Below are positions 31,963 through 40,734 of a stretch of 40,793 nt of DNA, one piece after another. Under the pieces are notes generated by a model, which was not told where the DNA came from, ran no database searches, and was given only the letters and a program-made list of their open reading frames with translations. The DNA lies in NCBI GenBank assembly GCA_900757145.1, contig CAAEMT010000022.1:1-40793 (forward strand), written 5' to 3'. The translations under genes and the position numbers were made by a program. Position 1 is the first letter of the stretch, and each line of letters begins with the position of its first letter. Source of the DNA: Lachnospiraceae bacterium (GTDB lineage: Bacteria > Bacillota > Clostridia > Lachnospirales > Lachnospiraceae).

Positions 31963-34542
31963 TCACTTAAAATCTTTCGGAAAAAGCACGATGTAATCAT
32001 TCTCATCGTAACGCTTCTTACCCATAGAAATTTTTCTGAAAAACTTATTAGACCGTGCAATAGCTCTGCGCACAAGTTCTGTCACACCTGAGATCGAGAA
32101 ATTTTCTTCTCCCTCAAGAGCTTCGGAAATCTTCTGGCAAAATACGTCCCATGCCTCGTCTCCGATCACATAATCCTGCGTATTCGCGTAGATCTGACCG
32201 AAATTTGCCAGCTCATCAAGCGTATAATCCGGAAGATATATCTGAGCCGTAAACTTCATTGTGAACCGCGGGTGACGCATCAGCAGCTCGTGGATGTATT
32301 TCTGCTCATCCTCCAGAATAATGATCAATCCGTCTGTACGGAACTCCATGGCAGTCGTAAGCTGCTCTACCGTACCCGGCTCAAGATCTCCCGCTTCCTC
32401 AATAATAAGCGTACCGCCTGCGATCTTTGCGATAGTTGATGCAATATCCTTGCGATTCAGGTCGGACGCGTAGATCTTCGCCATCTTCATGACCTGACTG
32501 CCCTTGTCCTGTGCGACTGCTTTTGCGATATTCATTGCAACCGTCGTCTTTCCCGAACCATGCGCACCAAAGATCAGTATATTTCCGCTTCTTGAAGTTC
32601 TGTCGTTTCCTTTTGCCTCAGCCTGAATGATCGCATTGGCAATCTGATCCTCCAGCCCTTCTACCTCTGTAAATCCGGCGAACAATTCACGAAGATGAGC
32701 CGGAAGCGTCAGATATTCTTCCTCATCATACGGCTCTTCCTCGTATTCCGCTTCATCATAAGCAGCTTCCTCATACTCTGCTCCGTCATAAGCAGCTTCC
32801 CCGTACTGCGTTTCGTCATAAGCAGCTTCTCCGTACTCTGATCCGTCATAAGCAGGCGCGTCATATTCTGCTTCATCATAAGCGGCTTCCTCGTATTCTG
32901 TTTCACCGTAAGCAGACTCATCATACTCTGTTTTAGGCACCTGTTCCTCATCCGGATGGTTTTCCGCCTGTGCCTTTGCCAAATGCTCCTCTATCTTCTC
33001 CTGAGGAATACGGATCGTCTTTTCAGAAAGAACCTCCTGCCGCGCTGCCTCTGCAAGTTCCTCTCTGCTTGATATGCGGCGCGTACTGCCAAGCTCCTCG
33101 TCCCGGCGCATCTCTTCCGCATAAGTCGGCAGTGAATGCTTATTTCTCAAAAGCTTCTCCGGATTATTCGTATACTGGAGCGCTTCTCTTTGCACATCGG
33201 ACAGCTCCTGTGCTGCCGCCTCCGCAACGCTTCTGATCGGAGCGCTATTATCTAATGCGATCTCCTGAATATCCAGTTCCTTCGGCTCCTGCTCTGCGTC
33301 AGAGTCTGTCCCGCTTTCATCAGCCATCTCCGCCGCATCTGTACTGTCTGCTTTTTCTGACTCCTCAGCGGCTCCGAGCACTGCATCCGTAACACGCTTG
33401 CCCTGATCACTCATCGACAGAAGAATATCGTCAATAGAAAGCTGTCCTGCCGCACGCTCTGTCATCTTCGGCATCTGAAGCTTCTGATACTTCGGGAAAT
33501 TGCCGTCTACCGATGCCGGAATGTCTTCCTCTGCCTCATGCTCGCGCTTTACTACACCTGAAATGATCCTGCGCATACTCTTTGCAAGCTCTACCTGAAG
33601 CTCTTCCGGATCATCAGCTACCGTTTTCTGCTCCGGTACTGCCGGCTGAATCTCTTCCGGCGCTGTCTGTGCTGCTGTGTCTTTCTTCACCGGACCAAAC
33701 AGCTTCGTCTTTTCTATTTCCTTTGGTTCTTCAACAGGCAGCTCTCCGGCTTCATCAAGCTGCGCCTTGTGCGCTGTCACTGAATCGGCGATCTCCTTTT
33801 CTGTCTGAGCAATGATAGATTCTGCAATTACCTCGCCGTCCGTATTTGGAACGTCTTTCAGCACACTTTCCTCCTGTACCTCTTCTTCAGCGGTTTCCTC
33901 CAGCTCAGCCGCTGCCGCTTCCCGCATCTCATCCTCATAGATCTGCTGCTGCTTCGGCGTAAGCGCCGCATAACGCATCTTAAGCTCAAGCGCCCTGCGC
34001 ACGTACTTGCCGCTGTGGAACCAGAGCACAAGATCATCGCACGCTGCCAGACACTTCTGCATCTGACCTGTCTGCTGGTACAATGTCGCAAGCTCATACG
34101 CCCAGCGCTCCGTATATTCCTGACCGAGATACTCCTCCAGAATCGCGATCAGCTCCTCCGGCTGACTTCCTCTGCCCTTATATATCTTATACTTCAAAAT
34201 ATAACGGTTATTGTCATGCGGCGCAGCCTGCACGTACTCCGAATAATATTCAATTGCCTCATCGTACTGTCCAAGAGCAGTCGTTACCTCTACGAGACGG
34301 TACAAAACTGTTCTCCCCACCGGAGAACGCCTGTAAGCCCTCTGCAGCAGAGTCTTACTGTCTGCAAGCCTATCCGCAGCTTCATATATCTCACTGATCA
34401 GACACAGTGTACGGATATTTCTGACACGCTTCCAGTCGATCGTATCAGCCAGATTTGCCGCTTCCTCATAATCCCCCTGGTCTACCAGCTTATCGATCTC
34501 CTCCAGCTTGAGATTATATTCATATTTATCCACTTCATCCAC
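31963..34542 (-). CDS. TPR protein with acidic Tyr repeats and P-loop ATPase domain
   Basis: A large cytosolic protein, 859 residues. Residues 1-190 contain TPR-like helical pairs (EAANLADTIDWKRV, DSKTLLQRAYRRSPVG, YDEAIEYYSEYVQAAP). Residues 200-530 are acidic, low in order and alanine/glutamate rich. Seven decapeptide repeats cover about 540-610. The C-terminal 240 residues form an AAA-like P-loop domain: Walker A FGAHGSGKTTVA near 665, then GGTLIIEEAGDLEPG as Walker B and a late YDENDYIVLFPKDF. It may be a scaffold or regulatory ATPase; I do not recognise a characterised homologue. The start is a GTG; another GTG at 34533 has the better-placed GAGGTGG and may be real. Confidence 0.85.
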   Translation of the reverse strand: MDEVDKYEYNLKLEEIDKLVDQGDYEEAANLADTIDWKRVRNIRTLCLISEIYEAADRLADSKTLLQRAYRRSPVGRTVLYRLVEVTTALGQYDEAIEYYSEYVQAAPHDNNRYILKYKIYKGRGSQPEELIAILEEYLGQEYTERWAYELATLYQQTGQMQKCLAACDDLVLWFHSGKYVRRALELKMRYAALTPKQQQIYEDEMREAAAAELEETAEEEVQEESVLKDVPNTDGEVIAESIIAQTEKEIADSVTAHKAQLDEAGELPVEEPKEIEKTKLFGPVKKDTAAQTAPEEIQPAVPEQKTVADDPEELQVELAKSMRRIISGVVKREHEAEEDIPASVDGNFPKYQKLQMPKMTERAAGQLSIDDILLSMSDQGKRVTDAVLGAAEESEKADSTDAAEMADESGTDSDAEQEPKELDIQEIALDNSAPIRSVAEAAAQELSDVQREALQYTNNPEKLLRNKHSLPTYAEEMRRDEELGSTRRISSREELAEAARQEVLSEKTIRIPQEKIEEHLAKAQAENHPDEEQVPKTEYDESAYGETEYEEAAYDEAEYDAPAYDGSEYGEAAYDETQYGEAAYDGAEYEEAAYDEAEYEEEPYDEEEYLTLPAHLRELFAGFTEVEGLEDQIANAIIQAEAKGNDRTSRSGNILIFGAHGSGKTTVAMNIAKAVAQDKGSQVMKMAKIYASDLNRKDIASTIAKIAGGTLIIEEAGDLEPGTVEQLTTAMEFRTDGLIIILEDEQKYIHELLMRHPRFTMKFTAQIYLPDYTLDELANFGQIYANTQDYVIGDEAWDVFCQKISEALEGEENFSISGVTELVRRAIARSNKFFRKISMGKKRYDENDYIVLFPKDFK
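32716..32925 (-). repeat. Seven 30-bp repeats encoding acidic Tyr decapeptides
   Basis: In-frame tandem repeat inside the TPR/ATPase gene. Seven copies of a 10-residue unit such as YEEAAYDEAE, YGEAAYDETQ and YGEAAYDGAE place a Tyr every fifth residue, between Glu, Asp and Ala. The copies differ by several bases, so they are maintained by selection or are old rather than freshly amplified. Confidence 0.93.
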
Positions 34543-34594
34543 CTCATCGTCTTTGCTTCTATTTAAAATACATTATATACAGTATATTTTTCTT

Positions 34595-34623
34595 AGTGTA
34601 TCATACCTGTTTTTCCTTGTCAA
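34595..34623 (-). promoter_or_regulatory. Promoter of the TPR/ATPase gene
   Basis: TTGACA, 17-bp spacer, TACACT on the minus strand, about 55 bp before the start codon. It is divergent from the promoter at 34692-34720. Confidence 0.78.
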
Positions 34624-34691
34624 AAACAACTGTCATATTTTTATGGAAAATGCCTGAAATACGCATATTCTGTCGTATTTCTACAAAGGTA

Positions 34692-34720
34692 TTGCGACCA
34701 AATTGTAAAAATGCTATAGT
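34692..34720 (+). promoter_or_regulatory. Promoter of the large CDP-glycerol transferase gene
   Basis: TTGCGA, 17-bp spacer, TATAGT on the plus strand, about 55 bp before the ATG at 34775. Confidence 0.75.
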
Positions 34721-34774
34721 AGCGTCAGATAATTATATTATGGTAACAAAACGTTGCCAGAAAGGTTTGCATCT

Positions 34775-37429
34775 ATGAGCAATTACGATATTACTGTCAT
34801 ATACGCAAGGCACAATGAGGAAGGCGATACACCAAAGCCGTTTCCTCATCAGACGTATCCTGCCGGAAAAATACAGGTCATTCCGGTCTGGGAGAAAGAC
34901 TTTGTATACACGAGACGCGATTCATTAAAGGCGCTTTCCAAAGCAGAGGGACGCTTTACGATCCTGCTCGATGAAGAGGACGAATTTGACGGAAATTTTC
35001 TGGAAAATATGATAAACGGCGCAAAAACAGCGGGGATGGCTTTCTCCATGTCAGCGCAGATTTTCCCCCGCGTAAAACGGCTCGTACAGTATTTTTCTCC
35101 AAAGGAGCCTGCCGATCTGACTGTCGACATACGAAAGGATCTGACCATTTTCCCTGTAGAACTGCACGGTCTGATGATTCCTACGGCTTCCCTCTTAGAC
35201 GCCGCGTCAAAATACCTGACTGCGCCTGAACCTGAGAAGCAAATACTCTTATATTTGCTAGAGCAGACTCCTGTATTTCGCTTTACAGGTACTGCCCTGC
35301 TTTCTTACGGTGTGCCGCGCGAATGCGATCCTGAATACGATCTGCGCTGCCTGACACACGAGTGGTATTACGAGCCGTTCGAGCAGTTTCTCCTGCCCGC
35401 GCTAAAACACGCTTCGGGCTGTCTCAATACGCAGACAGGCGGCGCTTCTCCTGACGTAAAATACAAAAATACCGCAAAAATGCTGCAGGCAATGGCTCTT
35501 CACATGATAAACGCCCGCCTTTTTGCAAATGCAGATAACCGCAACAAACACATTCTGGAACCGGAAGAAATCGCTCCATACTGCGAGTTTTACACAAATA
35601 TTTTATCTTACATTGACACACAGATCATCCTGTGTCCTGATGAAAAATGCTTGCCGGCAGCTTCTACTCCACAGAGAAAGCTGTTCCTTGTGCGTCTGAA
35701 AAAAAATGACTTTTCATACTATCCTGACTTAAAATGTACGGATCATCAAGCGCTTTTACTGTGCGACAACGTTGAATTTTGCGATTTTTCACAGATACCG
35801 CTTCGCCTGATCCAGCTTGACTATGTAAATGGAAAGCTTGAGGCAGACGGCGCATATCTTGACTTTCTTTCTCAGGATGCCTCTGTTTTTGCAAAATTTG
35901 ACGGCAAATATCACGCGCTGACAATTAACCGGCGGTACTCCATGACGAAGTATTTCGGCGTAACTGCATTTCGCATGAAAACTTTCCATGTTTCGATTCC
36001 GGTAGAAGAGACCGATCGGCCGAGGCTCTTACAATTTGTACTGAAATCACAGGCGCATGAATATGTACTCGACTACGCCTTTCCTTCACAGGGCAGCCGT
36101 TTTGCAAAGGATTTCGGATATGCCTACTGGCGCTTTGGGCGGTATCTGTCCTACTGGCAAAAGGACGGTATTCATGTGATCCCATCCAAAAAACTGACCG
36201 TGCTGAAAAAAGAAGTCGCACTATGGCTTCAGATGTGGAAAAAGAAAAACGGCTTTTACCGCCATCAGCTTCCGACGAAGATCGTCAATTTCCTTCTGCG
36301 CCCGTACTTCTCACGCCGCAAGATATGGCTGTTCCTCGACAAGATATACAAAGGAGGAGATTCCTCTGAGTATATGTACCGGTATTGCCAGAAGCAAAAC
36401 GACGGCATCAGGAAATATTATCTGCTCGATAAGTCGTCCGCAGATTACGCAAGAATGCGCCGCGAAGGTTATAAGCCGCTCGTAAGAGGCACCCTAAAGC
36501 ACCGCCTCATCTTTTTAAATGCGGATATGGTAATAGCCTCAAATTCGACCGTCTTTGCCTTCAATGATTATGGCTTTGAAAATTCGCTGCCGATTCGCGG
36601 AGACGTCCATTTTGACGTTGCCTGCGTACAGCACGGTATGTCCGTACAGAAGATTGCGATCGCGCAGAACCGCCTGCGCGACAATACAAGGCTTTACTTC
36701 TGCGCATCCAAATACGAGATTGAAAACCTCTCAAAGCCCGTTTACGATTACGTTGGATACGATGCGCTCAAGCTTACCGGAGTCCCCCGTTATGACGGTC
36801 TTGTAAACCGTGCGCAGAAGATTATCGTGATCTCTCCTACATGGAGGATGCAGTCGGCGCTTCCCGTAACAAGAAGCGAGGGCGTCTCACGCGACTTCAA
36901 TCCGCATTTTAAAGAGACAAATTATTTCAAGGTCTACAACAGCCTGATAAACGATCCCCGTCTGCTTAACGCGGCACGGCATTACGGCTACCGCATTCAG
37001 TATGTGCTCCATCCGATCGTCAGTCCGCAGCATGATGATTTTGACAAAAATGATGTCGTAGAGATCATTCCATCCATCGGCGATATGAGCTATGAAAAGA
37101 TCTTCTGCGAAGGAGCCTTGATGGTGACAGACTTCTCCGGTGTACAGTTTGATTTTGCCTACATGAGAAAGCCTGTGATCTACCTCCATCACCACGATAT
37201 TCCGCAGCACTACGAGGAGGGTACTTTCTTCTACGACACTATGGGCTTTGGCGAGATCTGCCATACAAATGACGAACTGATTGACGTTCTCTGCCGCTAT
37301 ATGGAAAATGACTGCAAGATGCCTCAGTTATATCGCGATCGAGCAGATGATTTCTTTGAGTACTCAGACAATAATAACTGCGCGAGGATTTATCCTTTCA
37401 TGCTGGAGCATGAGAGAAACCGCCGATAA
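34775..37429 (+). CDS. CDP-glycerol glycerophosphotransferase family protein with GT2-like N-terminus
   Basis: An 884-residue transferase. Residues 1-200 resemble a degenerate GT-A glycosyltransferase: ITVIYARHNEEGD, then ARRDS-type loop, AEGRFTILLDEEDEFDGNFLENMI near 58-80, where DEEDE takes the DxD place. The middle (200-500) is unassigned. From about 515 it is the TagF-like region: IWLFLDKIYKGGDSSEYMYRY, CVQHGMSVQKI, LKLTGVPRYDGLV, VISPTWRM, YVLHPIVSPQ and MVTDFSGVQFDFAYMRKPVIY. It is a paralogue of the 615-residue protein in the operon but lies 8 kb away under its own promoter and terminator. A start seven codons earlier (TTG) is possible but has no ribosome site; AAAGG precedes the ATG. 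Confidence 0.9.
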   Translation: MSNYDITVIYARHNEEGDTPKPFPHQTYPAGKIQVIPVWEKDFVYTRRDSLKALSKAEGRFTILLDEEDEFDGNFLENMINGAKTAGMAFSMSAQIFPRVKRLVQYFSPKEPADLTVDIRKDLTIFPVELHGLMIPTASLLDAASKYLTAPEPEKQILLYLLEQTPVFRFTGTALLSYGVPRECDPEYDLRCLTHEWYYEPFEQFLLPALKHASGCLNTQTGGASPDVKYKNTAKMLQAMALHMINARLFANADNRNKHILEPEEIAPYCEFYTNILSYIDTQIILCPDEKCLPAASTPQRKLFLVRLKKNDFSYYPDLKCTDHQALLLCDNVEFCDFSQIPLRLIQLDYVNGKLEADGAYLDFLSQDASVFAKFDGKYHALTINRRYSMTKYFGVTAFRMKTFHVSIPVEETDRPRLLQFVLKSQAHEYVLDYAFPSQGSRFAKDFGYAYWRFGRYLSYWQKDGIHVIPSKKLTVLKKEVALWLQMWKKKNGFYRHQLPTKIVNFLLRPYFSRRKIWLFLDKIYKGGDSSEYMYRYCQKQNDGIRKYYLLDKSSADYARMRREGYKPLVRGTLKHRLIFLNADMVIASNSTVFAFNDYGFENSLPIRGDVHFDVACVQHGMSVQKIAIAQNRLRDNTRLYFCASKYEIENLSKPVYDYVGYDALKLTGVPRYDGLVNRAQKIIVISPTWRMQSALPVTRSEGVSRDFNPHFKETNYFKVYNSLINDPRLLNAARHYGYRIQYVLHPIVSPQHDDFDKNDVVEIIPSIGDMSYEKIFCEGALMVTDFSGVQFDFAYMRKPVIYLHHHDIPQHYEEGTFFYDTMGFGEICHTNDELIDVLCRYMENDCKMPQLYRDRADDFFEYSDNNNCARIYPFMLEHERNRR

Positions 37430-37437
37430 AGCAAAGT

Positions 37438-37457
37438 GAGCGGTAGGTAAGCCGCTC
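37438..37457 (+). terminator. Short terminator-like hairpin
   Basis: GAGCGG pairs with CCGCTC, then TTTC, 9 bp past the stop of the preceding gene. It is followed by a stronger terminator. Confidence 0.6.
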
Positions 37458-37486
37458 TTTCACACAATTTTTTCTGCAGACAATGA

Positions 37487-37524
37487 CAGCGGATGTTGTG
37501 CTTTACAACATCCGCTGCTTTTCT
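37487..37524 (+). terminator. Strong terminator of the large transferase gene
   Basis: CAGCGGATGTTGT pairs perfectly (13 bp) with ACAACATCCGCTG around GCTTT, then CTTTTCTTT. Confidence 0.93.
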
Positions 37525-38049
37525 TTATCTGTATTTAATTTTATTTTAAATAAAGCAATCAATTAATCGGAGAGTTCTTTTCCTGCCTTATTTATAAAAA
37601 GTATCGTCCGTTTCTTTACACGTATTTTCCTGATTATAAACCATGCGGCGTTTATATTAATTTATCGTTTGTCAGATCACGGAAGTCCCTTATGCTTCGT
37701 GATATATTCAAAAATATAAAGTTCTTCTCAGATTCTAAAACGTCTGTTTCATCTACCGACAATCAGTCATAACATATATCTGTATTTACAAATACATACC
37801 ACAATATCTATTCAGTACACTTTAAATTTTTGTATATCAGAATCCTGAAACCCCTGTCTCACTGACAGCCTTTTGATTTCGGTCTTCCTTTTCTGTCTGC
37901 CTTTGATCATCCTTTGCGGTCACACAATATCATACGTCATATATAAATAATTAACCACTGTAATTATTCTTGGCTTGTCTGGTATGATTACTCATTCTCC
38001 GATGTATTCTGTAAATCATAGAAATCTTCGGATATACTTACACTGCGCT

Positions 38050-38097
38050 GTATACTTCACCGTATACTTCACCGTATACTTCACCGTATACTTTAAC
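38050..38097. repeat. Four tandem 12-bp repeats
   Basis: Three exact copies of GTATACTTCACC and a fourth (GTATACTTTAAC) with two changes. Each contains the palindrome GTATAC. No coding frame is evident. Confidence 0.92.
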
Positions 38098-38228
38098 TTT
38101 CATCATATGTATTATATTCTGTGATCCTGTGTATCTTTTCCGAAATGAAATGATCAAATAATCAGATCATCTGACTTTGCGAACCTGCGAGTCCGTCATT
38201 CTCCTTTTCTACCTATTGGATAAATGTG

Positions 38229-38310
38229 CTCTATCAGCAGATTCTGTATCTCTCCAATTCATCGTTCTTTTTCGATCAGGCTTGAATCAATTCTGATAGA
38301 GGTCTTTTTT
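38229..38310 (+). ncRNA. Possible small RNA ending in an intrinsic terminator
   Basis: CTCTATCAG (38229-38237) pairs perfectly with CTGATAGAG (38293-38301). An inner GATTC/GAATC stem (38240-38244, 38284-38288) and an ATCG/CGAT loop stem continue the same hairpin. The outer stem is followed by GTC and six T. No upstream promoter stands out, and no plus-strand gene precedes it for over 800 bp, so it could be an independent RNA or just a long terminator. Confidence 0.4.
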
Positions 38311-38406
38311 ACAGGAAACATTTACCCTGCCGCATGTATAAAGATAAATATGCGACACAGACACTATATCCATGGGCATCGACCTCCATTCCTTACATAT
38401 CATTGT

Positions 38407-38450
38407 CTATAGGTTAATCACTAATCTATAGGAACAACAACTGTTTGTTG
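38407..38450. repeat. Two adjacent inverted repeats
   Basis: CTATAGGTTA / TAATCTATAG (38407-38431) and CAACAA / TTGTTG (38435-38450). Possibly protein-binding sites or a weak terminator of the kinase transcript. Role unknown. Confidence 0.55.
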
Positions 38451-38609
38451 ATAATCGTATAATAGCAGATGGGCTTTTATTTGTCAATACTATTTTTAAA
38501 TTATTTTTCTTTTTATTGTTTTATTATTTGTTTTATTTTCATTTTTCTTTTATTTTTTCTAATTTTATATATTTTTCTGACTTTTTGCAAATTACAAATA
38601 TTTTGCCCT

Positions 38610-39983
38610 CTAAGATTTTACCAACGGGATCTTTATCCAAAATTCTACTCCGACATCCTTATTTTCGGCTCCGCACTGACCTTGATGCTGTTCTATAATC
38701 TTACGCACCATATACAGACCAAGTCCCACATTGCTTCTCCGACCGTTTTTTCTGTTCTCAGGACTGCTCTGATAGAAATTTTCCCATATTTTGTCCATAT
38801 CCGCTTCATCGATCTGCCGGCCGTCATTATAAATAGAAAGCGCCGCGTATCCCTTCTCTTTCTCAAGGGCGATGCGGACCGTACCTCCCGAAGGAGCGTA
38901 CTGAAAGGCGTTCATAATATAATTATTGACAGCCTGCTCAAGATACATGCGGTTTCCCCTCACAAAGCAGCCTTCCTCTACCGTTTCGGCAAGATGGATC
39001 CCTCTCTTGTGAAACAGCGCGTCATATTTCATCGTCATATAGGCAATCACCTGAGAAAAATTGATCTCGGAAACCTCCATCTGCTCCAGCTTGTTTTCAA
39101 TCGTCGTCATATCGAGCAGAGTGCCGACCATCTCCGACATTTTTTCTACCTCTTCCCGAATGGAAGAAAAGTAGTATGCCCGGTCTATTCCATCTCCCAT
39201 ATTCTGCAGCATTTCAATCTGGCTAGCGATCACTGCAAGAGGCGTTTTCAGCTCATGCGAAACATTTGCGACAAACTCCTTTTGTACCCGCTCCATATGC
39301 GCTGCATCAGCCGTGGATAATGACGGAAACTGCTGATCGATATGCGCTCCTGCCCCATCTGCCCACACCTGTGGTTCTGCCCCTTCCTGCGCCTCGTATC
39401 CTTTTGCGCAGGAAGCCGCCGTTCTTTGCTCCCGCTTCATCAAGGCATACAGGACTCCAAGACCTGCCGCCGCACAAATAATCATATACAGTGTAGTATA
39501 AAAGATCATTTCTCCCGCACCGCGCAGTTCTTTTCGGATATATACGTAATACGGCTGCTCCTGCTGCAGCCTGCCGCGCATCCGAATGATCCGCATTTCT
39601 TCATTTTTCTGCACATCGACCACCGGCACTTCCTGATAATCCTCTATATGAGATTCAATGTATCCGCGTATCTGCTCTTTCGTCCCCTTTGATCTTGAAG
39701 AATAGACCGTAGCAAAGCTGCTGTTGGCAATCACGATATTGAGATTTTCTCCGCTGTAGCTGCGAAGCTGCTCCTCATCTTCCTCTTCCAAAGCTGCCAG
39801 CGTCATCTCGGAAATGCCCTCATATACCTCTTTTATCGTGGATATCTTACTTTTCGTATAAAACGGATATGCGCCAAACACATAAACGATGATCACCATT
39901 GCCGCTGCGCCTGCCGCGCAGAACATCAGCCTGCGGACTTTTCTTTCTTTGCGTGACACGGCCGTATTTTTCTTTTGCTTCAT
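38610..39983 (-). CDS. Sensor histidine kinase
   Basis: Membrane sensor kinase of a two-component pair, 457 residues. It has a first helix near residues 20-40, an extracytoplasmic sensor domain of about 125 residues, and a second helix near 165-190. A roughly 50-residue linker replaces a clear HAMP domain. The H-box FVANVSHELKTPLAVIA (phosphorylated His near 240), N-box NNYIMNAFQYAP, and G-box motifs VGLGLYMVRKIIEQHQG are all present. The start at 39983 overlaps the response-regulator stop by 4 bp (ATGA) and has GGGAGAG in front; an upstream start would overlap further. The signal is unknown. Confidence 0.94.
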   Translation of the reverse strand: MKQKKNTAVSRKERKVRRLMFCAAGAAAMVIIVYVFGAYPFYTKSKISTIKEVYEGISEMTLAALEEEDEEQLRSYSGENLNIVIANSSFATVYSSRSKGTKEQIRGYIESHIEDYQEVPVVDVQKNEEMRIIRMRGRLQQEQPYYVYIRKELRGAGEMIFYTTLYMIICAAAGLGVLYALMKREQRTAASCAKGYEAQEGAEPQVWADGAGAHIDQQFPSLSTADAAHMERVQKEFVANVSHELKTPLAVIASQIEMLQNMGDGIDRAYYFSSIREEVEKMSEMVGTLLDMTTIENKLEQMEVSEINFSQVIAYMTMKYDALFHKRGIHLAETVEEGCFVRGNRMYLEQAVNNYIMNAFQYAPSGGTVRIALEKEKGYAALSIYNDGRQIDEADMDKIWENFYQSSPENRKNGRRSNVGLGLYMVRKIIEQHQGQCGAENKDVGVEFWIKIPLVKS

Positions 39984-40660
39984 GTTGCATCTCTCCCGAA
40001 TAAGTATCCTGCTCCGTATACGGATTTGATATATGTGCACTCATCCGTAAGCTTCTTCCGCAGCTGCTTTACCAGCGTATCTACCGTGCGTATGTCGCCC
40101 ACATAATCGTATCCCCACACAGCGTCCAGTATCGCATTCCGCGTCAACACCACATCGCTGTGCTCAATAAAATATACCAGCAGCTCAAATTCCTTCCTCG
40201 TTGTTTCTATATAGTTTTCTTTCCAAAACACTCTCTGTCCGGCAAGGTCTACGCTGATGTCTCCGAATTCTATGCTGTTTTTCAGCTTCCCCGCACGCTT
40301 TAGCAAAGCCTCGATATGCAGCCTCACCAGCTCCAGCGTATACGGCTTCGTAATGTAATCATCCGCGCCTCTCTCAAAACCATTCATTTGATCTTCTATA
40401 GAAGACCTCGCCGTAATCATAATGACCGGAACATCTACTATCCTTCGGATCTCCTGCAGCACCTCATATCCGTCCATACCCGGAAGCATCACGTCCAGCA
40501 AGACGAGATCTATCTCTTTATGGTTCTGAAAAAACACGCGCAGGGCCTCAGGCCCGTCTGATGCGCATAATACGCCATATCCCTGAAGCTTCAGATAATC
40601 GGACATCGTCCTCATTAACTTTTCTTCATCTTCCACTATCAGAATCTGATTTTTTCTCAT
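39980..40660 (-). CDS. OmpR-family response regulator
   Basis: Two-component response regulator of 226 residues. The receiver domain has acidic pair VEDEE near residue 10, phosphoacceptor Asp in LVLLDVMLPGMDGYEV, and the conserved ITARS and TKPYTLE (Thr and Lys) segments. The C-terminal winged helix ends in the family's IKSVYGAGYLFG. It is the first gene of the pair and is coupled to the kinase. The ATG has GGAGTGTGCTAA in front. Confidence 0.95.
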   Translation of the reverse strand: MRKNQILIVEDEEKLMRTMSDYLKLQGYGVLCASDGPEALRVFFQNHKEIDLVLLDVMLPGMDGYEVLQEIRRIVDVPVIMITARSSIEDQMNGFERGADDYITKPYTLELVRLHIEALLKRAGKLKNSIEFGDISVDLAGQRVFWKENYIETTRKEFELLVYFIEHSDVVLTRNAILDAVWGYDYVGDIRTVDTLVKQLRKKLTDECTYIKSVYGAGYLFGRDAT

Positions 40661-40706
40661 TTAGCACACTCCATTAGCAAGTCTGAAAGAATAAGCTGAC
40701 TTGAAA

Positions 40707-40734
40707 AAGTAAATTCCAGTGCAGAAGTAAATTC
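40707..40734 (-). promoter_or_regulatory. Direct repeat upstream of the response regulator
   Basis: Two exact copies of AAGTAAATTC (40707-40716 and 40725-40734) with an 18-bp period, 47 bp before the regulator start. OmpR-type regulators bind direct repeats, so this is a candidate autoregulation site. Confidence 0.45.

Larger units (their letters stand above)
37430..38609. other. AT-rich 1.2-kb region without a recognisable gene
   Basis: No reading frame here has a good ribosome site or family resemblance. It contains two terminators (37438-37524), a small dyad TCACGGAAG/CTTCGTGA near 37675-37700, a 12-bp tandem repeat (38050-38097), a possible terminated small RNA (38229-38310), dyads at 38407-38450 and a T-rich stretch just before the histidine-kinase stop. 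It could be decayed DNA or an RNA-coding or regulatory spacer. Confidence 0.7.

Noticed and set aside
32716..32925. 30-bp periodic repeat considered as a CRISPR-like array
   Set aside because: The period has no spacers, the frame is open throughout and the repeat encodes decapeptides within a larger gene.
37487..37524. Bidirectional terminator for both flanking operons
   Set aside because: A T-tract follows only on the plus strand; the kinase operon ends over 1 kb away.
38224..38412. 62-codon plus-strand frame in the AT-rich gap
   Set aside because: It overlaps the terminator-ended hairpin, has no ribosome site and shows no domain-like composition.
38469..39320. 283-codon plus-strand frame
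   Set aside because: Almost entirely antisense to the histidine kinase coding region, whose motifs are unmistakable.
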